Source of the DNA: Diphasiastrum complanatum
Taxonomy: Eukaryota > Streptophyta > Lycopodiopsida > Lycopodiales > Lycopodiaceae
NCBI GenBank assembly: GCA_029204225.1
Contig: CM055094.1
Location: 22,256,657 to 22,320,656 of the forward strand
DNA: 64,000 nt
Direction of reading: 5' to 3'
Below are positions 30,931 to 42,363 of the stretch, one piece after another (the stretch's first letter is position 1; each line of letters begins with the position of its first letter). The translations under genes were made by a program, and so were the position numbers. Below the pieces are notes generated by a model. It had not been told where the DNA came from. It made no database searches and worked only from the letters and a program-made list of their open reading frames with translations.

Positions 30931-32160
30931 AAGAGAGTGATTAGCCCAAAACATAGCCATGACTGATGTGTCGAGTGTGAGAGCTTTTTTGAAAAAGCCA
31001 ATATATTGAACCAAATGCTAGAACAAACTTATCGTATGCTTCAACACATTACAATGTGTTGCTTTAGACTAGTGATATAAGTTGGAACTTGAGTCCATAC
31101 ATACAATGGATAGCCTCAAAAGACAATATTTGGCTGAGTTCAAGGCTGCCAAAACCCTAGATTATTTAGTATATTCTATGACATCACTACAAAAAGGTTC
31201 AATGGAATCTTTAAAATAGTATGCTCAAAAGAGCTAAGGACCTCAAATGCCCATTTTTCCCTACCAAGAAATCTTTTGAAGATTAAATTTTATTTTATTT
31301 CTTGAGAGCTTTAAAGTACAATTTGTAGCTTGGTGTAAGGCCTACTACCTCGAATGAAGCTATTACTGAAGCATTAAATGTTGAATCCAATTTTAGAGCA
31401 CTCGAGTTCAATTGGATGGCTAGGAATGTGCAGTGGGCCAAGAGCCTACAACAAGAAGGCAAAGAAGGTACATGAGGCCTTCAAGGGTACAAACGTCTCC
31501 ACTAAAGCATTTGCGTTATTCTCACAGACAAGGGAAGTGAAGTTGTTATGAATCTATGGCTTTTCACAAGGAGAAGAAAGTGAAGTTAAAGACATGCTAA
31601 AAAACTTAATATATATGATTGTGGATAATATAAAGTCTTTAAAGTTGGATGTAAATATTCTTGAAAGACATTTAAATTTGATTGGAGAAAGAAAATAAGA
31701 GAAGCAATCAAATTTAGCATGAGAGTTTGCAATGGGGACACATGCCAAAGGACTATTTTTATAGCAAGTAGACATTTTGTGGAAACATGGGTCATATAAA
31801 AGACAAATGTTGGAGCAAATATGGAAGGCCTCCTCTTAGAAAATTAGAAACTAATCTCAAGAGTGGTAAAGAACCAATTGCAAATGATCTACATAACGAA
31901 GCAATTGAAGCTATAAAGTAGTAAACTTTTTAAAAGTGATTCTCCATGGTGCTGCACAAAAATGTCTAGTAGTGTACCAAAGGACAAGAGGAAGTAAAGA
32001 AGAATGATGGTATTGCTACACCCAAATAAAATTTGAAGTGACCAGATGCAATTGTATTCAGACCAACAATAAGCACTGAAGACAACCAAAGACAATTTAA
32101 CAAAAGGAGTAAGAAGAATAAACCAAATAATAATAATAATGACCATAAGTTAAGAGAGTG
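30931..32160 (+). pseudogene. Degenerate gypsy-type gag with zinc knuckle
   Basis: Broken plus-strand frames: FLRALKYNL, LGVRPTTSNEAITEALNVES (about 31295-31395), which fits the end of a gypsy capsid domain, then CGNMGHIKDKCW (about 31780-31815), a CCHC knuckle. Many stops. It may be the 5' gag of the element whose LTR lies at 30401, or a separate remnant. Confidence 0.5.
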
Positions 32161-32221
32161 CATGAATATAGCCCTAAAATCAGACCTACTCTAAAGCCAA
32201 TTGACAAGTGAGTTTGGAGGA

Positions 32222-32326
32222 AGCAAGAGACCTATGACTTGGTGTCTTAGCTGCAAGACATATAAGTGTTAGAATCTCCAAGCAAGAGCCCAATGAGTTG
32301 ATGTCTTAGCTGCGGGGCATATAAGT
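32222..32326. repeat. Two copies of a ~46-bp direct repeat, period 59
   Basis: GTCTTAGCTGC...CATATAAGT occurs at 32222-32268 and 32281-32326 with a few differences. Confidence 0.7.
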
Positions 32327-32697
32327 ACTATGGAAGGGGCATTTTGCTCGAAAAGGATTTCCAGGATTTTTTAGGCGAGGCCCAGAGGGGTCGATCCTAA
32401 TTTTTTTTGAAAAGCCGAACTGGGCAGAGTGGCCTGTGCCCGATGCCTTCCACAGTGCGTAATGAATAGTTAACTTTTTTTTGCATGTACATTTTGGAAC
32501 TTAATGAGCAGTAGTTTGACTTCTTTTTGACCAATTTGACGCCACCACATGGCAACCTGCGGCTTGCGCATGACGCGTAGGGTGGAAAATGAACAAATGT
32601 ATTTAAAAAAAATAGATTCCTATTCTGTTTTTCAATTTTTCAAAAAGTGAGCAAAATAGGCACAAAGTATCCATTATGTGAATATAAACCTGTTGTT
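32327..32697. other. No gene seen
   Basis: Intergenic sequence with a few G/C-rich patches (about 32370-32460 and 32545-32585). No ORF, repeat unit or RNA gene could be supported. Confidence 0.5.
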
Positions 32698-33096
32698 GTT
32701 GCTACAAGAAGCACCATGGGTACAAAATCCAAATGTTTTGTTTATCTTTAATTAGGAAGGGCATTCAATGTTTAAGAATCATCTTAACATCTTTTTTTAG
32801 GTTGGTTTGTTATAGTTGAAGCCTGCAGGTTTTCTTTTGCATGGTTATCATTAGCATATTTTATGAGCACCGAAAGCATAAAACAAACAAATGCGGGGCC
32901 GCGTTGCAAGAAAAAGGTTGGAGCATTGAAATAGGAAAAGATCACTCATTCCATTCAACAACAAAAAGGATCAAGAATCAATCAATCAAATCACTCAATG
33001 AGTGAGTGTGTAGTTGCTACAACAAGCACCAAGGATACAAAATGCAAATATTTTGTTTATGTTTAATTAGGAAGAGAATTCGTTGTTTAAAAATCA
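32698..33096. repeat. ~85-bp direct repeats flanking a copy of the ISG12 upstream sequence
   Basis: GTTGCTACAAGAAGCACC at 32698-32782 and GTTGCTACAACAAGCACC at 33013-33096 are about 85% similar. Between them, 32811-33008 matches the distal upstream region of the ISG12-like gene (27176-27372), including GTTGAAGCCTGCAGGTTTTC and the AATCAATCAATCAAATCAC stretch. No coding part of the gene is present. Confidence 0.75.
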
Positions 33097-34097
33097 TTGT
33101 TGACACATAACCTCACAATAATAACAAGGCTCGTCATAGTAAGGCAAATATGGTTTCTATTACACCACAAGTGTTGACGTAATTAAAGTGCCTGTGCTGT
33201 ACAGCACATGATCGGACAACAAGGATTATAACATCAGTGAATGTTTACGTCTGTAGAAACAAGTAAAAAAAACGTAAGCTATCAGAAATAGCAGGCAAAG
33301 CAGCTAGCAAGTAAAATAGGAGAGAAACATAAAAAAATCACGTAATGAAGCAATGCGAGATACTCTCTTGACAAGAAAAAGGCTAGATATATTTCAAGTC
33401 TTATGGCCTTTTAGGATGCGTAGTTTTCTTGTAGCTAGAAAAGAGAACTACAACTGGAGACACAAAGAAGTTAAGAAAAAATCAGAAAGCTACAATATAG
33501 TCACAAAGGAATGGTTATAAGGTGTTGGCAGCTCTTTAATAGCAAGCATCAGTGTGATTAATGTAATAAGCTTTTGGACGTATGTCATAGGTACATCATG
33601 CTCAGCAATTGGGTTTCTATTTCTAGCCACGTTCATTTTTTAAGCTTGACTTGTTGCTTTTTCCAATCTTTGGAAGAGCAAACGATGGATGTACAACAGA
33701 TTTGTTGTAGTTATCCTCCGCTGAACTTGCTCATAAAAACCCTTGGTGAAAGCAAGAATATTACATATTGCCTTCTCCAGAAATTTGTTACTATAGCATA
33801 ACGTACTTTTCACACTTATTTTGCTAGCAGTTACAAAACCCATCAAAGTTCTTTTGTGCTTTCGTAAATGTCTATTGTCCACAGAAAAGAAGTATCTAAA
33901 ATTTGAAAACATAACTATGGTTATAACGTGAAAAAATTAAATTGTCCAAGAGATTTTGACTATGTCATTGAACTAGATGGTCAAAATGTCACATATATTC
34001 TATACTCGCCGTGAATTACATGTTTATAGATGAGACCCTACTTATTCTGGTTTGCATGATCGCCTAATCTCATAACAACCGCCTCATCCGGAAACTT
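33097..34097. other. No gene seen
   Basis: About 1 kb of AT-rich sequence. Short ORFs (33574-33801 plus, 33640-33912 minus) show no recognisable domain and are judged random. Confidence 0.5.
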
Positions 34098-34288
34098 ATG
34101 ACAAGGTCGTCATCAATACGCTTGGCGTTAAGTTCCGGAGGGTTGGTTGGCGTTTGCGATTGGTTTGAATCCAATCGGGCACTGTTTGAAGAGCATTTTG
34201 GTGCAAAAGATTGTTTGTTGTTGGGCGACCTCAGAGGGATAGGTAGTTGCTCAAAGAAATTCTCAAAAAGATCAGATATTGTCCAAAG
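34098..34288 (+). other. Unrecognised short ORF cut by element H
   Basis: Frame MTRSSSIRLALSSGGLVGVC followed by DWFESNRALFEEHFGAKDCL runs open into H at 34288. Across H the frame continues only about a dozen codons (from 40606) before a stop. It could be a gene fragment, or leader/LTR sequence of C1. No family recognised. Confidence 0.25.
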
Positions 34289-35150
34289 TGATAAATTTTA
34301 CAGTTTTTAGGACAATAATGATTGTACTTTACAATCATAGAGAGTTATTGGTTGCTTAATCAATGAATCTATCAAGTTCTACACATTAGATCTTGATCTA
34401 GATTCACTACACTTGGATTTAAGCAAGAGCAATGGATCAACACATCATTTTTTAGTGAGAGCGGCTTCACACGTGTGGAGTACTGTCCACTGTACGGCCT
34501 GCACCTGAAACAACAAGTACAATGATACTAGATAGCAATCATGCATAAAAATCACAAGACAAATGACTAGAAATCTCACAAAAGTGTAGAGTGCAAAAGT
34601 CTCATCAATTTTCTTAGCAAAATGATGATCCTTTTATGGATCAAGTACATCCATGAGTCTGGTACAGTCCAGCAGGCCTTCACACGTGTGAAGAGTGCCA
34701 CATCACTCATATCTATCCATTTGATCCATCCTTGATCCTTATCCAATAGTTGACCTTCTAGAATATGACTAAAATCCAAAAAGCTAGTCTCCTAGAATAT
34801 AGGAATATTCCCTACAAAATAGGATCTAAGGAAAATGGTCAACTCTTATCTTCTAGTACTCTATACACACATGTGAACATCCACTTGCCATGTGGGAGCA
34901 TTTACTCATGCACATGCAAGGAAAAGCTAATTTGTAGGTGACTAGTCAACTTGACTAAAAACTAGTCATTTCATGTTCACACTAACTAGAATGATACAAA
35001 ATCAATTTGGATATATACAAACATGAAAAGTACATCCTTTCACACATGGGAACATGCTCCACACGTGTGAAATCATATCATCAACATATTCTAATGTTTG
35101 ATCAATATTTACATGAACCAATGTCAAGTGAGAAGTGACAATTTTCAACA
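34289..35150 (-). repeat. H 3' LTR, 862 bp
   Basis: TGATAAATTTTACAG...ATTTTCAACA. Contains three CACACGTGTG palindromes (about 34466, 34681 and 35052) with GGCC and GTAC strings beside the first two. Confidence 0.95.
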
Positions 35151-35160
35151 CTCCTCCTCA
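35151..35160 (-). other. H polypurine tract
   Basis: TGAGGAGGAG on the element strand, four bases after the gag-pol stop. Confidence 0.85.
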
Positions 35161-35163
35161 CTT

Positions 35164-38100
35164 CTAACTTGGCAAATCTAGTGTACATCTATCTACAATT
35201 CCAAGAGCATATCTTAACTTAAAAAATGGATCTTTGGACAATGGTTTGGTTAAGATATCAGCTATGCATTCGGATGATGGTACATGATGTAGTTGCACTT
35301 CCTTGGATTGTACCTTCTCCCTCACAAAGTGGTGAGCTATCTCAATATGCTTTGTTCTAGCATGGAAGATAGGATTTGAAGCAATTTGTTGAGAAGCTTG
35401 ATTTTCACAAAATATGTAAGGGATCTCCTCGGCCTCTAGCACATGTAGTTCCATCAAGAGTCTTCTTAGCCATAAGAGCTCTTTGGTTGTTGAAGTCAAT
35501 GCCTTGTACTCGGCTTCACAAGAAGATAGTGAGATTGTATCTTGCTTTTTGGAAAGCCAAGATATCACTCCTCCACAAAGAAATGTTGCAAATGCACTAA
35601 TGGACTTCCTATCCATCTTGTCACCTGCAAAATCTGAATCCGAGTAGGCTCTCAAGTGCAAGTTAGATCCTTCATAAAGTATACCAAAAAATCTAGTACT
35701 AGAAACATATCTAAGTACTCTCTTGGCACTTTTCCAATGATGAATTAAAGGAGCTTGCATACTTTGACTCAACTTGCTTACACAAAAACTTAAGTCAGGT
35801 CTAGTGATGGTTAAATAGATTAGAGAGCCTATAAGCTTCCTAAAGAGAGTGATGTCCTCAAAGGATGCTTCATCACCTTCATTAGTTGCTTTCACAACAT
35901 GCTCCATAGGGGTGTCAATCCCCTTACAATATTTCATACCAAATCTTTCAAGAATGGAAGTAGCATACTTAGATTGACTTATGAAAGTACAATTGCTACT
36001 TCTAGACACTTCTATCCCAAGTATAAACTTTAGGAAGCCTAGATCTACCATCTTGAACTCACTAGATAAGTCAACTTTTACTTTGCCTATGCCATCATCA
36101 TCATTTCCTGTCATAATGATGTCATCAACATAAAGAACCAAAATGATGATCTTTCCTTCATTACATTTGAAATATAAAGAAGGTTCATAAGCACTTAGTA
36201 CAAAGCCAAGGGAATAGAGAAAATCATGCAACCTAGAGTACCAAGCTCTAGGTGCTTGCTTCAAGCCATATAGGCTCTTCCTTAAGTAGCACACCTTTTG
36301 CTCCTCACCAATCTTGATGAAGCCCTCGGGTTGCATCATGTAGATTTCCTCTTCTAAGAAGCCATTCAAGAAGGCATTTGTCACATCCATTTGGTAGAGA
36401 TCCCATTTGAACAAAGTAGCAATGCAAATGATTAATCTAATAGTTACAAGCTTAGCTACAGGTGCAAATGTTTCTTCATAATCCAATCCTTTTATTTGAA
36501 GAAATCCCTTAGCAACAAGCCTAGCTTTGTATTTACTAATAGATCCATCTTGATTGTACTTAATTCTATAAATCCACTTACATGCAAGTGGTTTCTTTCC
36601 TCTTGGAAGATTTACAAGATTCCAAGTATGATTTTCTTCTAATGCATCATACTCTACTTGCATTGCATCTCTCCAAACTTTAGATTTACATGCTTCTTCA
36701 AAAGATGATGGTTCTTCAATCAATGTAGCTAAAAAAGAGTAAGAGGTAGAAGATGTAGAGCCTTCCTTTTGCTTTCCCTTGTCCACATAGGTAAGCCTTG
36801 AGGGCTCGGCCTTGCTCCTTGATGATCTTCTTGGCCCCTTTTGACTTGGATCCAAATCTCCATCCTCGGGTTTGTCATGATCCTCCTCGGGTTTGTCAAG
36901 ATCCTCCTCGGATTTGTCAAGATCTTCAATGCACAATGGGTTAGATCCATTTGACAAGCTCTTAGCAAATTGTGACTCATCAAAAAGTACATCCTTGCTT
37001 ACCTTTACTTTCTTGGATGTAGGATCATATATCCTATATCCCTTGCTATTTTCTCCATAGCCAACAAAGATTCCTTTGAAGGAGGTAGCATCTTCTTTCC
37101 TTCTAGTCTCCAAAGGAATGTGTACATAACAAGTACATCCAAAGATCTTAAAATATTTTACATTGGGTTTCTTATCAAACAAGGCTTGATAAGGTGAGAT
37201 CCCATCTATAGCACTACTAGGAAGTCTATTACACAAATAATTAGCACATGTTATGGCTTCTCCCCAAAATGAGATGGGAAGTGATGCATCAAGCCTCAAG
37301 GACTTTGCACACTCACATAGACTCCTATTTTTCCTCTCGGCCACCCCATTTTGTTGAGGGGTGTAGGAACAAGTGTATTGTAACTTAATACCATTGATCT
37401 CACAAAAGTCTTTCATTTTATTGGAGGTGTACTCTCCTCCATTATCACATCTTAGTGCTTTGATAGAAGTACTAAGTTGTTTCTCTACTAGAGACTTGAA
37501 CTTAATGAAAGCTTCATAAACAAGATTTTTCTTTGATAGTAACTCAATCCATGTGAATCTAGTACAATCATCTATAAAAGTTACATACATCAAGGCACCT
37601 CCATTACTTGCATGTGAAAAACTATGTACATCAGAATGTATGAGATCCAAGGGAGAGAGAGATCTTGATGAAGATTTCTTGTAAGAAGATTTGTGTGACT
37701 TTGCAAGGCCACATGCCTCACACATTTTTCCACACTTCTTGAAAGCTCTTGGTAGGCCGAGAGCTAGTTCCTTGCTTGCCATTGACTCCATAGATTGAAG
37801 ATTAGGATGGCCTAATCTCTTATGCCAAAGCTCCACTTGAGTTAGCTCCTCCCTAGCCAAGTTCACACTTTCACTTGCAACATTAGCATCCAACTTGAAA
37901 AGTCTACCTTGCTTAATGCCACTAGCTATGCACTTATCATTTTTCAAGATGGAACAAACTCCATTCTTGAAATGTACATCTAGTCCATTGTCCATTAATT
38001 GTCCTACACTAAGCAAGTTTCTTGAAATGGTAGGAACATACAAAACATTATCTAGATCTATCCTTTTAGATGTGCCTAAACAAAGAGGTATAGATCCTAT

Positions 38101-39144
38101 GCCATCTATCTTGCATGCTTGATCACTAGCAGTGTATATTGACTTCTTAGAGTCATTACAAGATAGAAGAGTAGAAAAATAATGCTTGTTAAAGGACATG
38201 TGGGAACTAGCCCCACTATCTATCCACCATGTGTCTTGACTTGAAGTTGGTGTAGATGCAACCATTAAGGATGTGTTGAATCCATCCTCATATTCTTCCT
38301 CTTGAGCAATGTTCCCTTGATCTCCTTTGGCTTGTTGATTCTTCTTCAAGTAGCATTCTGAGGCAAAGTGTCCTTTCTTTCCACAAAAGAAACACTTTAG
38401 TTTTGCCTTGTTCTTCACTTTGCCTTTGGAGGTAGATCCTCCATTCTTCATCTCGGCCTCCTTGCCTTGATTTTTCTTGAATGGATTTTGCTTTTTCTTG
38501 CCTTTAGATGTAAAGTTAGCTTTCTCCTCTCCTCCATTAAGTGACATGCTATCCATTCTTGTCTTGAGGTGTAGAAGCCTACTCTCCTCGGCCACAAGAA
38601 CATTGTGCAACTTTTCAATGGATGGAAGAGAGTCTTGAATGGCAAATGATTGTACTAAGTTGGTAAACTCATCACTTAGACCATTCAAAATGATTTGTAC
38701 TAGTTCTTGATCTTGGATCTTCTCTCCTATTGCACTTAACTCCTTGTTAAGAGATTTGATCCTAAGAACATACTCTTGTCCACTCTCTCCACTTCCTTTC
38801 ATGCTTTGGAAAACTTGATTTCTTAGCATGAGGATTCTTGAAGTATTGTTGGATTCATAAATGCTCTTTAATGAATCCCAAGCCTCTTTGGATGAGGTAC
38901 AAGAAGACACCTCTTTCAAGAGGTCATTGCATACATTTAACTTTATGCAATGTAGAGCTAATCTTGCTCTCTTCTTGTATTTGGCTTGTTCTTGGGGAGT
39001 TTGAGGCTCTTCCTCTACTCCTTGAACTATGTCATATAGATCATGGATCACTAGGAGTGATTCCATTCTCACTTTCCAAATGGAATAATTTGTGGAAGTG
39101 AGTCTCTCACTTGGTTCCATCAAATATCCACCCATGGATGACAT
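35164..39144 (-). CDS. H gag-pol polyprotein (1326 aa)
   Basis: Single ORF from MSSMGGYLMEPSERLTSTNY. Gag capsid about 1-200; CCHC CFFCGKKGHFASEC 251-264; protease WWIDSGASSHM 306-316; integrase zinc module HKRLGH (441-446) and CEAC (475-478), catalytic D505, D567 and E603, C-terminal GYGENSKGYRIY (695-706); acidic linker with DLDKPEE-like repeats (741-762); reverse transcriptase about 836-1080 with D920 and YVDD 1005-1008; RNase H with SDSDFAGD (1168-1175) and CEAEY (1209-1213). The usual CDN motif of copia RNase H reads CEN (1246-1248), an Asp-to-Glu change at a catalytic position. Length fits an intact plant copia polyprotein. The product would be cut by its own protease inside cytoplasmic particles. 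Confidence 0.95.
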   Translation of the reverse strand: MSSMGGYLMEPSERLTSTNYSIWKVRMESLLVIHDLYDIVQGVEEEPQTPQEQAKYKKRARLALHCIKLNVCNDLLKEVSSCTSSKEAWDSLKSIYESNNTSRILMLRNQVFQSMKGSGESGQEYVLRIKSLNKELSAIGEKIQDQELVQIILNGLSDEFTNLVQSFAIQDSLPSIEKLHNVLVAEESRLLHLKTRMDSMSLNGGEEKANFTSKGKKKQNPFKKNQGKEAEMKNGGSTSKGKVKNKAKLKCFFCGKKGHFASECYLKKNQQAKGDQGNIAQEEEYEDGFNTSLMVASTPTSSQDTWWIDSGASSHMSFNKHYFSTLLSCNDSKKSIYTASDQACKIDGIGSIPLCLGTSKRIDLDNVLYVPTISRNLLSVGQLMDNGLDVHFKNGVCSILKNDKCIASGIKQGRLFKLDANVASESVNLAREELTQVELWHKRLGHPNLQSMESMASKELALGLPRAFKKCGKMCEACGLAKSHKSSYKKSSSRSLSPLDLIHSDVHSFSHASNGGALMYVTFIDDCTRFTWIELLSKKNLVYEAFIKFKSLVEKQLSTSIKALRCDNGGEYTSNKMKDFCEINGIKLQYTCSYTPQQNGVAERKNRSLCECAKSLRLDASLPISFWGEAITCANYLCNRLPSSAIDGISPYQALFDKKPNVKYFKIFGCTCYVHIPLETRRKEDATSFKGIFVGYGENSKGYRIYDPTSKKVKVSKDVLFDESQFAKSLSNGSNPLCIEDLDKSEEDLDKPEEDHDKPEDGDLDPSQKGPRRSSRSKAEPSRLTYVDKGKQKEGSTSSTSYSFLATLIEEPSSFEEACKSKVWRDAMQVEYDALEENHTWNLVNLPRGKKPLACKWIYRIKYNQDGSISKYKARLVAKGFLQIKGLDYEETFAPVAKLVTIRLIICIATLFKWDLYQMDVTNAFLNGFLEEEIYMMQPEGFIKIGEEQKVCYLRKSLYGLKQAPRAWYSRLHDFLYSLGFVLSAYEPSLYFKCNEGKIIILVLYVDDIIMTGNDDDGIGKVKVDLSSEFKMVDLGFLKFILGIEVSRSSNCTFISQSKYATSILERFGMKYCKGIDTPMEHVVKATNEGDEASFEDITLFRKLIGSLIYLTITRPDLSFCVSKLSQSMQAPLIHHWKSAKRVLRYVSSTRFFGILYEGSNLHLRAYSDSDFAGDKMDRKSISAFATFLCGGVISWLSKKQDTISLSSCEAEYKALTSTTKELLWLRRLLMELHVLEAEEIPYIFCENQASQQIASNPIFHARTKHIEIAHHFVREKVQSKEVQLHHVPSSECIADILTKPLSKDPFFKLRYALGIVDRCTLDLPS

Positions 39145-39726
39145 TTTAGAATGAATGCTCTTTTAAAAATCACAAAGATTTTTGAATTTTAAAAGATCTA
39201 TGAAGTGGCCTAAAGCTTACTAGAATGCCTATAGGCTTGTCTCTATCAAACTAACACACAAGCTTGAATGATACTCAAAGATCTTACCAAAAATTTCTAG
39301 CTTTCACTCTCACAAAAAAATTGCTTTACACTTTTCTTAGAGATTTCACTTCAACTAAGGATCTGAACAAATCAGCCTCTTAGATCTGATCTTAGACTCT
39401 AAAAAGAAATGCTTCAATGATCCAAAACACTATTTGGTCATAGGCATTAGTTAGAATGAATCTAGATCAATACTATGCTTCAAAAAGCACCAAAAATGAA
39501 CTAGTATTGTGATTTTGGGACCAAAAAACACAAAGTAACTTGAATTGAAAGTTGCTGTACGATTTCACACGTGTGAAAAGTACATACACAGCCTCCAAGT
39601 CGTTTTGATCCAAATGATTACAAGCTATCACTCTAGAAGAACTCGCCCTCACTAGTATTGGCCAAAAAACAAATTTTGCCAATGATCTTTACAAGATTTA
39701 TGATTCAATGATCACTCTCTTACTTA
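39145..39726 (-). other. H 5' leader, no gene seen
   Basis: Untranslated leader with TCACACGTGTGA near 39563. No competing coding frame. Confidence 0.8.
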
Positions 39727-39738
39727 GCTCTGATACCA
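39727..39738 (-). other. H primer-binding site (initiator tRNA-Met)
   Basis: TGGTATCAGAGC on the element strand, next to the LTR. Confidence 0.93.
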
Positions 39739-40600
39739 TGATAAATTTTACAGTTTTTAGGACAATAATGATTGTACTTTACAATCATAGAGAGTTATTG
39801 GTTGCTTAATCAATGAATCTATCAAGTTCTACACATTAGATCTTGATCTAGATTCACTACACTTGGATTTAAGCAAGAGCAATGGATCAACACATCATTT
39901 TTTAGTGAGAGCGGCTTCACACGTGTGGAGTACTGTCCACTGTACGGCCTGCACCTGAAACAACAAGTACAATGATACTAGATAGCAATCATGCATAAAA
40001 ATCACAAGACAAATGACTAGAAATCTCACAAAAGTGTAGAGTGCAAAAGTCTCATCAATTTTCTTAGCAAAATGATGATCCTTTTATGGATCAAGTACAT
40101 CCATGAGTCTGGTACAGTCCAGCAGGCCTTCACACGTGTGAAGAGTGCCACATCACTCATATCTATCCATTTGATCCATCCTTGATCCTTATCCAATAGT
40201 TGACCTTCTAGAATATGACTAAAATCCAAAAAGCTAGTCTCCTAGAATATAGGAATATTCCCTACAAAATAGGATCTAAGGAAAATGGTCAACTCTTATC
40301 TTCTAGTACTCTATACACACATGTGAACATCCACTTGCCATGTGGGAGCATTTACTCATGCACATGCAAGGAAAAGCTAATTTGTAGGTGACTAGTCAAC
40401 TTGACTAAAAACTAGTCATTTCATGTTCACACTAACTAGAATGATACAAAATCAATTTGGATATATACAAACATGAAAAGTACATCCTTTCACACATGGG
40501 AACATGCTCCACACGTGTGAAATCATATCATCAACATATTCTAATGTTTGATCAATATTTACATGAACCAATGTCAAGTGAGAAGTGACAATTTTCAACA
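39739..40600 (-). repeat. H 5' LTR, 862 bp
   Basis: No difference from the 3' LTR was noticed in the segments compared; followed by the CAAAG target-site copy. Confidence 0.95.
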
Positions 40601-41492
40601 CAAAGAATAGTTGTTTTTCACTCAGCTAGGGTTTTGAGCTAAACAATGGTGAATCTCTCCAGTTTATGAACCTCTTTTGGATCTTTAAACGCGTGATGGT
40701 GGGTGTCCTGTTCCAATAAAGAACCTGTGAAGAGGCCATGGGCGGCCAATGACTGTGTAGAGAGGTGGATTGAAATCTGCCAGGTTGCCATAGCCATAGC
40801 TTTTGAATGAAAGCTTGAGGTGGAGGAGGTGCAGATCGCGCGTGGGCAGCAAGAGAGTGGAGCTAGTGCATTGAAGTGCCTAGCATCTTGAAAAACTTCT
40901 CTCAGTGCACAAATACAATCTACACCGGAGGATTGAACTCCAAGTTCATGAAGGGTTGAGATCGAAGTGGACATAAGTCGTTGATTACCCCACAACCATC
41001 GGATCAGCGTGGGTCCAATTCAAATGTCATTGAAGGGGTCTGAAGTGCAAAGTGCATTGCAACCTAATTAAAAATTTTCAAACTGAATTAATTGTTGGGT
41101 CCCAAGTTTCTGAAGGGTGAAATTTCTTCACATTGAAGAAACAGTTAAAAAACTTAAAGTGCCCTTATTTTCACCTCCTTAAGCCAATTTTGGCCAAACG
41201 AAAGGCTATAGCCTCCAAACGAAGGGCACCCTGACTGTACCTGCAAGTACGGTACGTCAAAACAGAGTGATTGTCGTGGAGAAAGTGTTCGGAATGCGCC
41301 AGATGGGATTTCACCATTCCATTGGGCACGTAGTTGGGAGTTGGTGATGCCAGTTTGGCTTCCAATTTGGCAAAAGAGCGACGGGTGGCCTGGTAAGCCA
41401 AAAATTGCAGGTCATTATTTTTTATTTCTGACATCACGGTTGGCTTCAACATAGACTTTTTAGCCTACAGGTGAAGTTTCAAGCAATTTTGA

Positions 41493-42363
41493 ATGGCAAA
41501 CATCAATGAGGCAATTTTGGGCGATACAAGCAAACTTGATGGGGGCTTCTAACTACAACATCTGAAAATTCAAAATGAAGAGCATTTTGATGGAGAAAGA
41601 GTTATGGGAAATCGTAGCAGGTATTGAAGTCCAACCAAATACCACTCCATGTGACATGAGGGCCTTCGACAAAAAGGCGCAGAGAGCATTGCCCTTGATC
41701 AATCTTTCAGTGAAAGACCATGTGATCACCCATATAAGTGATGCCACGACAGCTAGGGGAGTTGGGAAGCTCTTAGAATGCAATTTCAAACTTGCAATCC
41801 AGCTCGAGCCATGTTCTTAAAGTTGAGATTGAACGCAGTCAGGATGGCAAAGGCGAATCGGTGGGATCTTTCTTCACTAGGATAAAGGAGCTGAGAGATC
41901 AACTTGTGACAATTGGAGAACCAATTAGGGACGTTGAATTGGTACATACCACTATGAGCGGTGTCTCGGAAGGGCTACAGATGTTTGTGAGCGGCAAAAA
42001 TTTGAGGGAGAGATTGTCTACTTTTGAAGACTTTCACGGAATCATGTTGCAGGAAGAGCAGCGCCGCAAAGTGGTGAAGTCAAGGCAAACTCCATAGGAG
42101 GATCAAGCCTTGCTTGCTAAAGGCAAGCAGAAATGATGGAAAAGGATTCCTAAGAAATCCAAGGACGATGAAGACGAGGGAGAGTCGTCATCTAAGGCGA
42201 AAAAGAAGAAAAAAGACAAATGTTACTATTGCCACAAACCGGGTCATTGGACACGCGAGTGTTACAAGAAGAAAGCGGACATAAAGACAGAAAAGGTGAA
42301 ACAACAAGGCAACATTGCCAAAGATGATGGGGAAGATGATGAGACAATGTCTTCTCATCGGCA
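41493..42363 (+). pseudogene. C1 gag, frameshifted
   Basis: Starts ATGGCAAACATCAATG; compared with C2 (50907) it has an indel near 41535 and further frameshifts. Recognisable parts: LMEKELWEIVAG, LINLSVKDHVITHISDA, then (41792-42097) GESVGSFFTRIKELRDQL, and a CCHC knuckle CYYCHKPGHWTREC at 42221-42262. Confidence 0.8.

Larger units (their letters stand above)
34289..40600 (-). mobile_element. Copia element H, intact, 6,312 bp
   Basis: Complete minus-strand element with a perfect 5-bp target duplication CAAAG (34284-34288 and 40601-40605). The two 862-bp LTRs showed no difference in the segments compared, PBS and polypurine tract are present, and gag-pol is one uninterrupted frame. This is the best candidate for an autonomous, recently active element in the window. 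Confidence 0.96.

Noticed and set aside
33574..33912. Overlapping plus and minus ORFs between the ISG12 upstream copy and H
   Set aside because: Short, composition-driven, no motif, and mutually overlapping on opposite strands.
34576..34779. 67-codon minus-strand frame repeated identically at 40026-40229
   Set aside because: Both lie inside the H LTRs, so the duplication is explained by the LTR pair.
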